In this document: positions 23,757 through 35,084 of the stretch, one piece after another
Position numbering within the stretch: position 1 is the first letter of the stretch
How the letters are laid out: each line of letters opens with the position of its first letter
Source of the DNA: Clusia tigrina
Lineage: Eukaryota > Arthropoda > Insecta > Diptera > Clusiidae
Direction of reading: 5' to 3'
Length of the DNA: 64,000 nucleotides
Assembly (NCBI GenBank): GCA_920105625.2
Contig: OV050032.1
Coordinates: 195,734,695-195,798,694, forward strand
The notes under the pieces: generated by a model
Told to the model about the DNA's origin: nothing
The model's input: the letters and a program-made list of their open reading frames with translations, nothing else
The model's database searches: none
Position numbers and translations under genes: made by a program

Positions 23757-24994
23757 CTATTCCCTATGATATTCGATCAGTTCTGACAATAACTGTTGTA
23801 CAACCGTTAAACAGTACGCGAAGATGGTGACAGTGAAGCTCAGAGCGCACTGGTTATTCAGCTGAAATACGTCGTAGACACTGAAGTGGACGTGATGCGC
23901 CACATTGTCGAGAATATATTGTGGCATCTGTAGTAGTTAGAAAAACAAACCGAGAAAGGGATATGAAGGAAATATACAGACTTAACAACCGAATAACTTA
24001 CTGATATGTTCAGTGCATCCCGGAGACTCTGAACTGCCAATAAGTCGCATGCGTGCTTGTACCTTCGAGTGACTCGTCCTGCTGTGCTGAAGAGTAATAA
24101 GATCTCCACAAAATAGGCAAGCACGACCATGAACTGCTTCACTGAATACATATCAGTCATTAAACTAAACACCAAATACAAGGTGAAGATTAGTTTGTAG
24201 GCGCAATACCAAAAGGTCCGACCAGAGAGCAGCGTGTTCATGTCCCTGTTCAGCAAATACATTCGCCACAAAATTGGCTGCACTTCGTTGCGTACGCCTT
24301 CACAGTTCCGTATCAAGTCAATTATTGTGTCGCAAACAGCATCCAAGTAGAGCAGTGCCAGCATGTAGGCCATAAAGATGAGCGCGGAATAGCAAGCATT
24401 GCAGCAGCCACAAAGCACACTTGCGAAAAGAATGAAAGGTCTTAAGGGAAAACCGAATATTATACCACCATTTAGGAAAAAGTAGAGGTGAAAGAATTCC
24501 AACGCTATCGACATTGCCAGGATCGACAAATGATATGGCCCAAAGAAAGCACGGACCGACTGATGTGGTCGTGACAACCCGTGGCGTCTGAGTGCATTTA
24601 TATACAGTTCTTTCACGTCGACTTGCAAGCGCCAAATTTTTTGTATGAGCTGCTGGTGCTGGGAACGACGCCAGCACTGGTCGACGAAGAGCACAAGAAC
24701 CATGAAAAATTGAACTAGGAACTTAAATAATTCCAATACATTGCCGACCATCCAAACCGTTGTATTGAAGACAGCCTTTCGGGAATAAGACATGTAATAT
24801 TTCAATACCCAAGCGTTTAAGTACAGGAACATGCCTGAGACTACCATCGTATAGAGGCAAAGTTTCTTGCTGATCTGTCTGGGTGCCTGGTTATTTCGTA
24901 GACTTACTTGGCTGTAGCCGAACAGGAGGGCAGTGTAGTAGAGCGTAATGGTGGCGTACTTGAAAATGCGCTGCGATATCGGCTGCGAAGCCAT
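23757..24994 (-). CDS. Gustatory receptor, intact two-exon gene (Gr copy A)
   Basis: Exon 1 is 24994-24002 (331 codons), followed by a 74-nt phase-0 intron, 24001-23928 (GTAAGT…CTACTACAG), and exon 2, 23927-23757 (56 codons plus TAG). The product is 387 aa, a normal length for insect gustatory receptors. The start is ATG in CACCATGGC, a strong fly context, and aligns with the start of copy B. Hydrophobic segments lie at about residues 13-30, 45-64, 81-105, 155-180, 187-220, 262-306 and 360-376. The last carries FAYCLTVVQQL, at the place of the family TYhhhhhQF motif. Such proteins are seven-helix ligand-gated cation channels of taste neurons, with an intracellular N-terminus. Ligand and orthologue are not predictable here. 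Neighbours are the pseudogene copy C downstream and a conserved upstream block. Confidence 0.9.
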
Positions 24995-25045
24995 GGTGAT
25001 GAAAGGAAGAATATTAAGTAACTAACTTCCCAAGCGGACCTAAAA

Positions 25046-25236
25046 TTTGTCACAACTATTGAAGCGCTCAGCAGCACTTAAGTAAATTATTGGGCGTATG
25101 GGGTAGTCCAGCGCAGCCAACTGAAACTTATCGAACAATCCCTGGACTGTGGAATTACAAACTTGCATACGAGGACCTTTAACAGAGCTGGTCAAACGGT
25201 TGGAAATCAAGTGTGTGATATGTCCATTCGAATAGA
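25046..25236 (-). promoter_or_regulatory. Conserved upstream block of intact receptor
   Basis: This 190-bp block is shared with the upstream regions of copies B and C. It contains AACTTGCATACGAGGACC and CAGAGCTGGTCAAACGGTTG, and lies about 50-240 bp before the ATG. On the minus strand it has a TCAGTT initiator-like hexamer near 25127 and an upstream ATG (MQVCNSTVQ). It is probably core promoter plus 5' UTR. Conservation between paralogues could also be simple recent duplication. Confidence 0.5.
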
Positions 25237-25239
25237 ACA

Positions 25240-26025
25240 ACGGAAATTAAACCAATAAAGAGGAAGAAGTTTTGGATGTTTAATTCATAAATTGACGCAC
25301 CCTCTGCCGTACCACGTTGCCAGTCAACAAACGTTTGGTAAAGATAATGTTCAATATTCAATATCGCCATGATTTAACTCACATGCCCTCTTTACTTCTA
25401 TGGGAGTGGTTTGAGTAATTATCGTAGAGTAAAAGGTATTTCCAATAAAGGGTGTAACCAGCTTTTTTTACTGGTTTTCAAACAGGTACGAGTATAGACC
25501 ACGTTGCCCACTAGACCACTACCACTGAATGAGCTGTTCAGTGATGTAGCGGTCGATGGCAATATATGAGACGAGTCTCGGGTCTCTTAAAATGTTGCTA
25601 TTGAGCTGCGAATATCTCGCAAACTTGGCCGATCCCTGTGACCATAATCACCTCCTAAACCTCAAAATGTTGTTGTTGTTTTTAGTAGGACAGATGAAAA
25701 CTTTGTATGAAATGAGCAGTGGTAGGTAAGTAAAACAGAGGGGCTCACTGAGGACAACATTGACCCTTTGTGATGCCGCCTGAGAAGCAAGTCCCAAACC
25801 CTCTCAAAGGTTCAGCCATTTGGAGCTTTTAATGAAGCACTTGATGGAGCTTATCTTCTTATATGGAATATCACCCAGGAAAGCATATTTAGAGATAATA
25901 AATCTTATGAGCGCTTGACATTTATTTCCGGCCAGGTTTGTGTAACTATTTTGCATCCTGTACCCTAAAATTAACCTAACCTAACCTAACAGGAGCAATT
26001 AATAATATTGTATGTAAGGGCGGGT
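25240..26025. other. Intergenic; LINE-like tail at the end
   Basis: No supported gene. It ends with TTAACCTAACCTAACCTAAC at about 25974-25993, the pentamer tail seen after LINE 3' ends elsewhere in the window. The sequence before it may therefore be a highly decayed LINE. A minus-strand ORF at 25370-25179 overlaps the receptor upstream block and is not conserved. Confidence 0.4.
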
Positions 26026-26029
26026 TGAC

Positions 26030-26860
26030 GTTTAAACCTATCTAACCTAATGACAGAAGATCGTCAGCATATCCACTTGCCTCGAAGCCTAGCCCTTGTA
26101 TTTTGATTAAGAGATTGTCAATAACTAACGACCATAGAAGAGGTGATAGCACACCACCTTGAAGACAGCCTTTCATTGCTTTGAGTGATACGGATTCGTC
26201 ACCCAGTGATTAACTAATTTCTCTGCTTTTGAACATCATTTTAACCCGCCGTGCCTAAGGATATTGTATTAATTAAGAGCTTACATGTGTCAATAGGAAT
26301 ACCGAGGTTTGACCTACCTGGTTGAATCGGTATTGTAGTACCCTCTTGGGCAAGTTCATCTGCTTCACAGTTCCCTGGAATATCCCTGTAGCTGGGAACC
26401 CAGCTCAGATGCAGACGAGTCAGCTTAGCTATCTCGTCTAAAGATTAGCGGCAGCTCTTGATGGTGATAATAGACGATTCCAGGGAGCCCAAACCCACTT
26501 GGCTGTCAGATAGAATGCAAATATCTTGTCCAGATATCTTATTCTGCCTAAGCCAAAACAGAGCCGCCTCTACAACCGCGACCTCAGCCTGAAAAAAGCT
26601 GCAGTAGTCGGAAAGCCTAAGGGACATGTTAATGCTCAGCTAATCTGAGAATACACCATTGTAGCTTAAGTCCATCTTTGTAGATGTGAGTGCCTTTTGG
26701 ATCAGGCGGGATGCCGTCCTTCCATTCGTCCCTGGTGAGAATGGAGATCCTGCATCTGCCATTAAAGGCAGAAATTGGTGTGATATAGCCGAAGAGCCAG
26801 AAATACCCTCGAAACGTTGTTATATAGAAGCATTGAAATCTGATACTACTGACTACCATG
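26030..26860 (-). pseudogene. LINE fragments: RNase H and a separate RT piece
   Basis: Minus-strand 26859-26330 shows a damaged RNase H (TYKDGLKLQW, FFQAEVAVVEAALFWLRQN, CILSDSQVGLGSLES). Minus-strand 26190-26040 shows an RT core (GCLQGGVLSPLLWSLVIDN, then SGYADDLLSL). The RT core lies downstream of RNase H, the reverse of the normal LINE order. These must be two insertions or a rearranged element. Confidence 0.65.
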
Positions 26861-27204
26861 TTTCGCGCTATTGCGAAGTCAATCAGTCTCAGACTGTTTT
26901 TCGAAGTGGTCTCATGAAGACTGAACTGACAAATAATATATCAATCAATATAGAAACAGAAGGATTGTTTGAAGTGTCCAAATGATCTATTCACAGTTCA
27001 GTTCTGGGAAAAGTTTAGTTCGAAATGACCTGAACAAGTAATTTAATTGCTACCTAGAATAGCTTTGTAGACTACCTTGTCCGATTTATACAAAATAACA
27101 ATCGATATATAACAGAACTCTGTCTATTTAGACGCCTATTTTATATGGGTATACTTCCAGAAGTATTCATTTTTTATTTGTTTAAAACAATAATACAAAA
27201 AATT

Positions 27205-27228
27205 CACTAGCTGCCAGGACTTTCAGCT
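27205..27228 (-). repeat. Dispersed CTGGCAGCTAGTG motif
   Basis: Reverse complement reads AAGCTGAAAGTCCTGGCAGC followed by TAGTG. It matches the 29-bp terminal repeat at 1476 and 1863. Confidence 0.5.
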
Positions 27229-27479
27229 TTGTATTTACGATGCAATCAATTTGTGAATTGTATGCGAATGGAGTTTCTCATAAGCCATTCGTTAACTAAT
27301 GCATTTACTTGGCATTTCCCCGCAAACAGGGATTCTCTAACGTTTGTGCCCTCCCATGGATAGAAGTGTATTTTACAAGAACAAAAATAGGGTCTCTACT
27401 TCAAAATGGGGAGACTTTTCAGATGTTAGCAAATGCATTCGACTACTTGTTTCCATCGCTCTCGCTTTGTCTCTCTCAC

Positions 27480-27565
27480 TCTTCTCTTCATTCTCTAACG
27501 TTCTCTAGTTCGTTCTCTAAAGTTCTCTAGTCTAGTCTCTCTTGGTTCTCTAAAGTTCTCTAGTT
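27480..27565. repeat. Degenerate GTTCTCTAAAGTTCTCTAG short tandem repeat
   Basis: Four to five imperfect copies of TTCTCTA(A/G)-based units. Noncoding. Confidence 0.6.
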
Positions 27566-28146
27566 TCCATTCGGTATTTTGCTGGTTGCAAACGACACAG
27601 ACTCACTAAGATCAGCACTCACTGAGTTTGCGCCAATTTTGAGTGCACTTCCAACCAAATGTGACTCTGCAGTTTCCCGCCATTTTCTTAACTGCATTTT
27701 CTTGAGTGAAAAGAAGCCCACAAAGCCGCAGGTATGTGTGAGTGAAAATGCACTCAAATTCGTATACATGTGTGTGAATGCTTTGCTGCTTTCCTTCTAT
27801 AGCTGCACAGTCTGTCCGTTTCTCTGTTAGCCTGGCAGTGAGTGTTGTTTCCAGGTACACATTTTCTGCGTTCCTTTACTTTCGCAAATAAACTAGTTAA
27901 TTAATGATGTCAGTTAATGTTGTCCGTAGGTAATGCGTTTTGTTGTTGTTCATTGTGGCTATACGTGTTAGCGGTTGTTGTTGTTGTGGTTGTTGTGTGG
28001 TTGTGAAAATAACTCCTTCCCCTTGGGAGTAAAGTGAGGGCCACAAAGAGTTCGCTGAGGCTGGGAAGGCATTGGTTGTTCTCACCCTATTTCGTTTTGG
28101 AATGATGCAAGTCTTCTTGCATTCGTATAAGATGGATAGAAGTAGG

Positions 28147-28350
28147 GTAGGCCGAAGAAGGAGGTCTCCAAGCACTCGTGCAAGGATGTCCATTGTACTG
28201 ACCAAAGTGATTATATAGAAGTGGGGTAGATAGAAGTGGGGTAGATAGAAGTGGGGTAGATAGAAGTGGGGTAGATAGAAGTGGGGTAGGTCGGAGATCC
28301 ACCGAAGAAGGAGGTCTCCAAGCTCACAGGCATTGTTGCCCATTGCACTG
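28147..28350. repeat. 15-bp minisatellite inside a duplicated flank
   Basis: Five copies of TAGAAGTGGGGTAGA occupy 28216-28290. The flanks CCGAAGAAGGAGGTCTCCAA occur on both sides, at about 28152 and 28302, so a roughly 150-bp unit was duplicated around the array. Confidence 0.8.
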
Positions 28351-28629
28351 TAGAGTGTTAATGTGGTTATTAGTTCTCCTATTGCGGTTATTATTGTGCA
28401 ATAGAGGATGCTTTGCTTCTCATGGTTATTTTGAAGAAACTTATGTTCTCTTTCAGGATGTTGTTCTCTCTCATTGGTGTTTGTTTAATTTGTGTATGCC
28501 GGAAGCATCCACTATCGATTTTGGTTCAATTTTCGTTTGAAAGGATGGCGTGATGTGAACTTCATTCCAATATACTCTGGGATTGTCGCTGTATTATGAT
28601 GTTGTTTATTCAGACTTTGCAATTGATAT

Positions 28630-28741
28630 AGTGAAGAAGTATGAGTGAAGAAGTATGAGTGAAGAAGTATGAGTGAAGAAGTATGAGTGAAGAAGTATGA
28701 GTGAAGAAGTATGAGTGAAGAAGTGTGAGTAAAAAAGTATG
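28630..28741. repeat. 14-bp minisatellite, 8 copies
   Basis: AGTGAAGAAGTATG repeated eight times, the last two units degenerate. Confidence 0.85.
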
Positions 28742-29385
28742 GTTCCTTATAAGATCTGAGGAGTTTTCCTGCAGGTATGATTGATTAGTTTTTTTGGTAT
28801 ATTTAAAAGGATAATCAAGTATGGTTCTAGTTGCAAGATAAGCTCGATTTTGCCAACAACTTTGAGGGTACAGTTGGAAATGTGTTCATTAGAGATTGCG
28901 GTCGCCTGCCATGTTTTGGTTAATGGCATGTTTCTCAGTTGATACTTTTTTTTTAAGAAACAATAAGTAATATTATATTTTCAGTTGAAAGAACGTTTTA
29001 TCAATGCCCCTCTGGTTATTATTTAAGTTATAATCGTTTATTATTTTGTCCTGTAAGTCATTTAGTGTTATGATCTTCAGTGTGTCTTTGCATCTAATTT
29101 GTCAGAAAAACTATTTTGAACTACTGATTGTCATCATCAGTCATTGTAACTGCGAATCTATTTGGTGATTCTTTAAATATATGTATAATGTTCCTCATTT
29201 GAACTCTTTCATAAACACTGATCTCAGAAGTTTCTTCCTGAAGGGGATTTCATAGGTAGCTGAATACTATTGCAATTTTTCGAAAATTAGTTGGAGACTG
29301 AACTAATGCGCTTGTTCCCGATGTCCATTGTATGGAGAAGTTATTTTCGTGTCTGTTTATGTATTTCTTGGATTGTTATTCTGCT
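28742..29385. other. No gene recognised; possibly Gypsy-derived
   Basis: Unassigned. It lies directly 3' (minus sense) of the Gypsy RNase H fragment, so it may be the decayed region between RNase H and integrase. No integrase motif was seen. Confidence 0.3.
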
Positions 29386-29389
29386 TAAG

Positions 29390-30250
29390 GCGTCGGCGTT
29401 AGCCTCTCTTATAAGTAATCTCGTTATCAAACTCTTCTAGTTTTAGTAGCCACCTGACTAGTTTCGAGTTTGGTTCCTTGAGACTCACTAACCAGGTTAC
29501 TATCTTATACTTAATCTCGTATAAATAGGGTCGGAAGTATAGAGTATCCCAAATTATTGCTATACATTCTTTCTCGATTGCCGGTAGTACAACTCTGTAT
29601 CTGTTAAAGTAAGGTACTAACATAGTATACGGGTCTATCGCTACCTGCACGCCCTTGGTATAAAATGGCTCCCAATACTATATTACTAGCGTCTGTAATA
29701 AGGACGAAAGGTTTTATAAAACCTGGACACTGCTAGATTGGGTCATTATTAAGGATGGTTTTGCAAATTTCACCAGTGTCCTTATACTTTGGTGTTATTT
29801 TTCCTAATTTTCCTCTTCTTAGACTTTCTATCACGGGTATGACAAGTTTTGCGAAATCTTGAGTGTACGATAATACCTTAACAGTCCTAGGCAGGATTTT
29901 ATTTCTTTCTGAGTATTGGGAATTGGGAATTCTTTTATGGAATGGATTTTGTCAGAGCTCAGCTTGATTACTTCCCTGAATACAATGTGTCCTAAACATT
30001 TCATTTCTCAGTTTATCAAATTGCAATTTTGGGATCGCTTCTCTGAGATTTTGAAATGCTTTGCCAATGACTTGAATGTGTTCTTGTAGAGACGTAGAAA
30101 CTCGTCAAATTATACGAAAAAAATGTTCCCTTCAGTTCCTGTAGAACATTGCCCATCACTCTTTTGAAGGTGAAGGGCGCGATTTTAAGCCGAATGGCAT
30201 TATGAATTTGTAAAGCCCTCTCTAGACTGTAAAATCAGCCAGAATTACAA
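29390..30250 (-). pseudogene. Ty3/Gypsy pol fragment (RT to RNase H)
   Basis: Minus-strand translation shows MPFGLK at the 5' side (about 30200) and, after many stops and frameshifts, an RNase H tail at 29650-29399. The tail has RYRVVLPAIEKECIAIIW, FRPYLYEIKYKIVTW and LKEPNSKLVRWLLKLEEFD, the hallmark Ty3/Gypsy sequence. No LTRs, protease or integrase are identifiable beside it. Confidence 0.75.
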
Positions 30251-30426
30251 ATATTGTTCATTAACTTATAGACATATAGAGGTGGTTTAAGATAGGGGAC
30301 AGAACAGGGGTGGAGATAGAGGAGTTTTGAATGGGAAAGTTACATTCTTCAAATTTCATGAATCTAAGAATTATGTCCAAGGATAAGGAATGTATATACT
30401 AATTATCGCCAAGGATAAGGATTGCA

Positions 30427-31745
30427 CGAGGTGTGATCAAAAAAGAACCGTTATTGTGTGATCAAAAAATAAAGTATTTATTTATTCATCAACAACTATC
30501 TTGTCCCCTTCAAAGTAATTCCCCTCAGATATAATACACTTATGCCAGCATTTTTTTCAATCCTCGAAACACTTCTGAAACGCTTTTTTTGGTATCGCCA
30601 ACCTGTTTCGATTTTTCTTTTATCTCCTCAATCGTAGCAAAACGCTTTCCTTTCATCGGTGTCTTCAGTTTTGGAAAGAGAAAAAAGTCAGCGGGGGCCA
30701 AGTCCGGTGAATACGGTGGTTGAGGCATGACAACGGTTTTGTTTTTGGCCAAAAAATTACGCTCAAGCATCGATGTGTGAGCTGGTGCGTTATCATGGTG
30801 CAAAATCCATGATTGGTTTTTCCACAATTCTGGGCGTTTCTGACGAATTGCTTCTCGCAAACGGCGCATAACTTCAAGGTAGTATTCCTTGTTGACCGTA
30901 CGACCTTGTGGCAAGAATTCATGATGCACCACGCCATTGCAATCAAAGAAAACTCTCAGCAAAACCTTTACGTTCGACCGAACTTGACGTGCTTTTTTCG
31001 GTCTTGGCTCATCTAGACGTTTCCATTGGGATGATTGGGCTTTGGTTTCAATGTCATAGCCATACACCCACGATTCGTCACCAGTTATGATCTCTTTGAG
31101 GAAATCTGAATCGTCGTTGACGATGTTCAACAGCTTCTGAGCGATGTCCATGCGACGTTGTTTTTGCTCAAAATTTAGCAATTTTGGAACAATCTTCGCT
31201 GCCGCACGTTTCATGCCTAAAACATCCGTAAAAATTGCTTGGCATGAGCCGAACGATACGCCAACATCATCAGCAACCTCTCTGATAGTGATTCGACGAT
31301 TATCCAAAATCATTTTCTTCACTGCGTCAATGTTTTCATCGGTTGTTGACGTGCTCGGGCGACCAGGACGAGCATCGTCATTGACATCTTCTCGGCCTTC
31401 CTTAAACCGGTTATACCACAATTGAACTTGTGTTCTGCTCATAGTAGACTCGCCAAAGGCCACAGTCAACATTTCAAATGTCCTTGCGCATTTAATTTAA
31501 ATTTTTACACAAAACTGAATACAGTTTCTTTGATCCATTTTTTCGAATAGTACAAAATCGAAGAGCACACCAAAACACGACTAACCTTTTTATCTGTCAA
31601 AAACAAACTGACAATCCAAAATGGTTGGAATTGCCAACATATATAACAGACATGTGTACCAACATAACAGAAAAAAAATGCGAACATCGAAAATACGTAA
31701 CTCACGAAAAGATGAAAAGAACGGTTATCTTTTGATCACACCTCG
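30427..31745 (-). mobile_element. mariner element, DD34D, with 26-bp TIRs (inactive copy)
   Basis: TIRs 30427-30452 and 31720-31745 (CGAGGTGTGATC…AACCGTT) match with two differences. The element is 1319 bp. The right flank begins TA and the left flank is CA, consistent with a TA target duplication whose left copy mutated. The insertion is within the 22-bp minisatellite. Confidence 0.9.
30482..31538 (-). pseudogene. mariner transposase gene (broken)
   Basis: The ancestral frame starts at ATG 31538 (MDQRNCIQF) and hits a TAA at 31499-31497. It is open from there through 31472, and the 310-aa ORF holds most of the protein. Catalytic residues are visible: ITGDESWVY, LHHDNAPAHT, and the third aspartate 35 residues after the second, in LAPADFFLF, giving D,D34D. 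An N-terminal helix-turn-helix region is present (MSRTQVQLWYNRF). Near the C-terminus, after EEIKEKSKQ, a short deletion shifts the frame, and the original frame also has a TGA. The original stop is at 30484-30482. The catalytic core is intact but the protein is truncated at both ends, so it is probably inactive. Confidence 0.9.
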
Positions 31746-31977
31746 TATATTCCAAGGATAAAGATTGTATATTCCAAGGATAAGGATTGTATATTCCAAG
31801 GATAAAAATTGTATATTCCAAGGATAAGGATTGTACATTCGTCTTTGTAGGCATTGTACAGAACGAAGGGAAAGTACCTGGAGCATAACATAAAACCTAT
31901 AAGTAGGTCTCTTTATTGTGCTGTGATGAACTCAACAACTCCAGAGTATATAACTAATCCATACCACCCCCTTTTAG

Positions 31978-32175
31978 ATGTGGATTATCGTCTTCTATGC
32001 GATTCTAGCCTTCGCTCTTGTCTCCATTTTAATATTGTTCACCCCCACCAACTCGATTGAGAACTGCTTCATCATGCTTAATGAACTCGAATTTGTTCAG
32101 GTCATTATTAGGACAACTGCCTTCGTCATATTTCAGCTGTCAGTGGGAGTGTGGAAGGTCTCATTTATTCACTGA
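31978..32175 (+). other. Candidate exon with a membrane segment
   Basis: A good 3' splice site precedes it: branch-like CTAAT at about 31953-31957, then CCACCCCCTTTTAG at 31964-31977. The open frame that follows reads MWIIVFYAILAFALVSILIL, a transmembrane helix, then a hydrophilic loop (PTNSIENCFIM) and ends at TGA 32173-32175. No homologue was recognised and no upstream exon could be paired with it. A chance ORF is possible. Confidence 0.3.
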
Positions 32176-32179
32176 CATC

Positions 32180-33600
32180 AATTTCTGTAAGTGGCCGATG
32201 AAAATATGGATTAAAATGACAATTTCTTAATCGTACATATACAAAAAGGAGTACGAGTATATGGCGACACATATAAATAGTTACGAATAGATGCGGGTGA
32301 TGTTTCCAAGTCACCTTCAAATTACGGGTATCTCTCTCACACATAGCTTTGTAATTTTTGCAGTATTTTTCTAGTGTAATTGGATACAATTTCGTATACA
32401 ACCTGTCCCTGAGACCAGCTAAAACACCCAAGCCCCTCCTCTGGGCAGCTACAAGCTTACAAATGGATCACTGAGTGAAAAACAACAATATGTCTGAGGT
32501 GACACTTTTTGCTCTGAGACTGGATTATATTCAGTAGGAAATTTTTAAGGAATGTTTCGGACCACCTTAGATAATAAGCACAACTATTTTAGTATACCAA
32601 GTGCAACTCAATGCTTGAAAGGGTATTTCTTTTATAAATCGAGATACTCGTAGTTTAAATAGTCTCCATTTTGTTGTGTGTTCCGACTACGGCAATTTCT
32701 CACCCAATACCAGATTCGCTGCCACGTCCTTTTCACTTATGATTGCATAATTTATCAGCGCACAAATTGGTGATTGAATGGTTGATCAATTAGAGTACAA
32801 CGCTCCCAAAACTACCCAAAATGCTATATGTACATATTGTTTAATTATTTGCCGAATGTACCGCAAAACATTTTACATATGTAGTTGTACCGCACATGGA
32901 GCGTCCACTAATTATGCGTAAAATAAAAGCACCAATTGCCTAACAGGATGGCCTGCCGCAACGAACTTTCCAAGCCATCACAGTTAAAGGCTAAATGGAA
33001 AACTGAAATTTGTGGTAAAGTTTTTAATTGAAATACAAATTTGTGTATTTGGTGTTGGAACTTGCAACTGAGGGAAACAACACACGCAAAACTAAATCGT
33101 TCGCAGCAATTATGATTTGAGGCACTTCTGGCGCAACAGACACCAGTTGGCAAACTGCATTTTAAATTGTTGTTTGGAGCGGCTTTGGAGCAGCACTCTC
33201 ACAGCTTTTGCAGTGGCACCACTGGACGAACGCAAGCAGCACAATCGCAGAGCCGCAGTCATTAAAATGGATTGCTTTAAGTGCACACTTGGGTGAAAAG
33301 CGCCACCAATTTATGAGAAATTAAATTTTCAGCATTTTTATTTGAAAGTGCATTGGGAAGTTGGAATTGTTCTGCTTTTTCTGGTTCATAATTCGTTTGG
33401 AAAGTTCAAATTTAAATGTTCTTAAATTGTTCACCGATTTTAAAGTGATTTTTCGTTTAGTATATTGTGACGAAATCACCACGTCATCAGATATTCTGAA
33501 GTATAAATGGTTGCATACTTTGAGGGTATGCTATTCGTGGCTTTCAGCCCCTAATATATACACGCGAGAAGGCATGCGAAACTCTGTTCGAAGGGTAGTG
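32180..33600. other. No gene recognised; apparently unique sequence
   Basis: Non-repetitive, AT-rich sequence just upstream of a core promoter. It includes homeodomain-type TAATTA strings, which are common by chance at this base composition. No supported coding region. Confidence 0.4.
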
Positions 33601-33621
33601 GAAGTTCTGGTACACAAGAAG

Positions 33622-33658
33622 TATATAAGCGGCCACACAATTGACTTCAAGATCAGTT
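33622..33658 (+). promoter_or_regulatory. Core promoter: TATA box plus arthropod initiator
   Basis: TATATAAG at 33622-33629 is followed by GATCAGTT (TCAGTT initiator, 33653-33658). The presumed start site A is at 33655, 33 bp after the first T of the TATA box, which is the canonical fly spacing. Downstream sequence lacks any ATG-led long ORF for several hundred bases. Confidence 0.6.
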
Positions 33659-33930
33659 AACAAGTGAAAGCGGCAAAGTGAACATCGCAGTAGCAGCAGC
33701 AGTGGAATAGTGAGCGTAGTCGAGACTGAACATCCTAGCAGCAGATCAGTTAACCAGTGACAGTGGCAAAGTGAACATCGTTGGCAGCAAGCAGTGCAAA
33801 CTGATCATAGCCGAATCCTGAGAGTGGCAACTAGCAGAGTGAGTGTCGTAATAGCATAGAGATTTAACAAGTGATCGTCGCAGAGCGAACATCGTGATAG
33901 CAAGAGTAGCAGGAAGTGATTAAATAAAAA
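33651..33930 (+). repeat. Leader-like sequence with three degenerate repeats
   Basis: TTAAC(A/C)AGTGA…GCAAAGTGAACATCG occurs at about 33657, 33750 and 33864. The second copy repeats the GATCAGTT initiator as well. The sequence is purine-rich with CAGCAG and AGTGAAC strings, like long unstructured fly 5' leaders. It could be the 5' UTR of a gene whose coding exon lies elsewhere, or a retrotransposon leader. Confidence 0.4.
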
Positions 33931-34199
33931 GTGTAGTGCAACAACTGACTGACTGAAGCAGACTTTCATGCCAAGACTAAATGAGCAAATAGCAATAACG
34001 CAAATTGTTCTAATTTAAGAAGGAATTGTTTGCTGGTTACACAATCCAGCGATACGAATCAGAGTACTGAGCTTGGTATAAATTGTCAGAATGGCAATTT
34101 CGTAACAATATTTTTAATTTTTTTATATAATGATTTCTTTATTTATTGGATCTCTCATAAGGAGACTAACAATAAGTGTTTAAAATCTTATCCTAGATA

Positions 34200-34530
34200 T
34201 TCTTAATGTGTCTATTAGGCGGAACTCCTGTCGCAGCTATCAAAATGAGGATGAGGAAAGGACAGTTTCACTATTCGACCCTTCCCAAGCGGATGTGGAA
34301 AACGTGGACGATCTCAAAGCAGTCAATATAAAAGACCTGTGGAGATACGTCCTACTTACACAATGGCTGGAGTACAGCTCGCCACAGACTCTTGAAGAGT
34401 TCATGCATATCCCTTAAATAATGGTATCACAATGGCCCTCGACATGCCTAAGTCTGCCTTCTAGGCAATTATGTGTACCCTCGGCAGCCATTTAAACCTG
34501 GACCTAAACCTATGGGAACATAAATGATTG
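34200..34530 (+). pseudogene. LINE 3'-end remnant
   Basis: A short frame (LWRYVLLTQWLEYSS…) is followed by TGGTATCACAATGGCCCTCG and a proline/leucine-type 3' UTR. The TATCACAATGG string recurs at the LINE tail at about 62224-62235. No intact domain. Confidence 0.4.
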
Positions 34531-35084
34531 CATACTTTTAGGATGCCATCTAGAGATTGAGAATGAGTGCACCACCCTATGTAATTAAGCCAAGACACAA
34601 TCCATGGCGTTTGATTGGGCCACGTTCGGCCGATTGTGTTAACCTCATTATAGCTTACACAGCTAAGACGCCCTCACTCTTCATAAATTCTATATTATGT
34701 TTATATAAATTAACTTTGAATTATTTTAAAAATTTAACAACAATTTGATTTTCACTTGCCGTGCATTTTCATTGTGAGTCTAGAAGATAAACAGGAACCG
34801 TGCGAGAGTACAAAAACACAAATTTCAATGTCACTGCTGGTATTTATCAAAATAATTGAGCTAAGAAGGAGAACTATTCATGTTAGAGATACTTATATAT
34901 ACATATCTAGTTGCTTTTCGAAATACCGAGGAAATATCTCATATGAAAGACTCCAGTCTCTGAAATTATATTCACAAAACCACCCACCGAATTGTTCAAT
35001 TCATACAAATTGTTCATTGTGTACCAAAAAATAAAAACTACCCACCTGGCATGTCGTATTCTATAGTAGCAGCGATAAATACAG

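Larger units (their letters stand above)
30375..31840. repeat. 22-bp minisatellite (TATATTCCAAGGATAAGGATTG) split by a mariner
   Basis: About two copies lie before 30426 and four after 31746. The period is 22 bp, with substitutions among copies. The mariner at 30427-31745 interrupts one unit. Confidence 0.75.

Noticed and set aside
24318..24677. 119-codon minus-strand ORF
   Set aside because: A shifted-frame shadow of exon 1 of the intact receptor.
33568..33620. Heat-shock elements upstream of the TATA box
   Set aside because: GAA and TTC triplets are present but not at the required 5-bp alternation.
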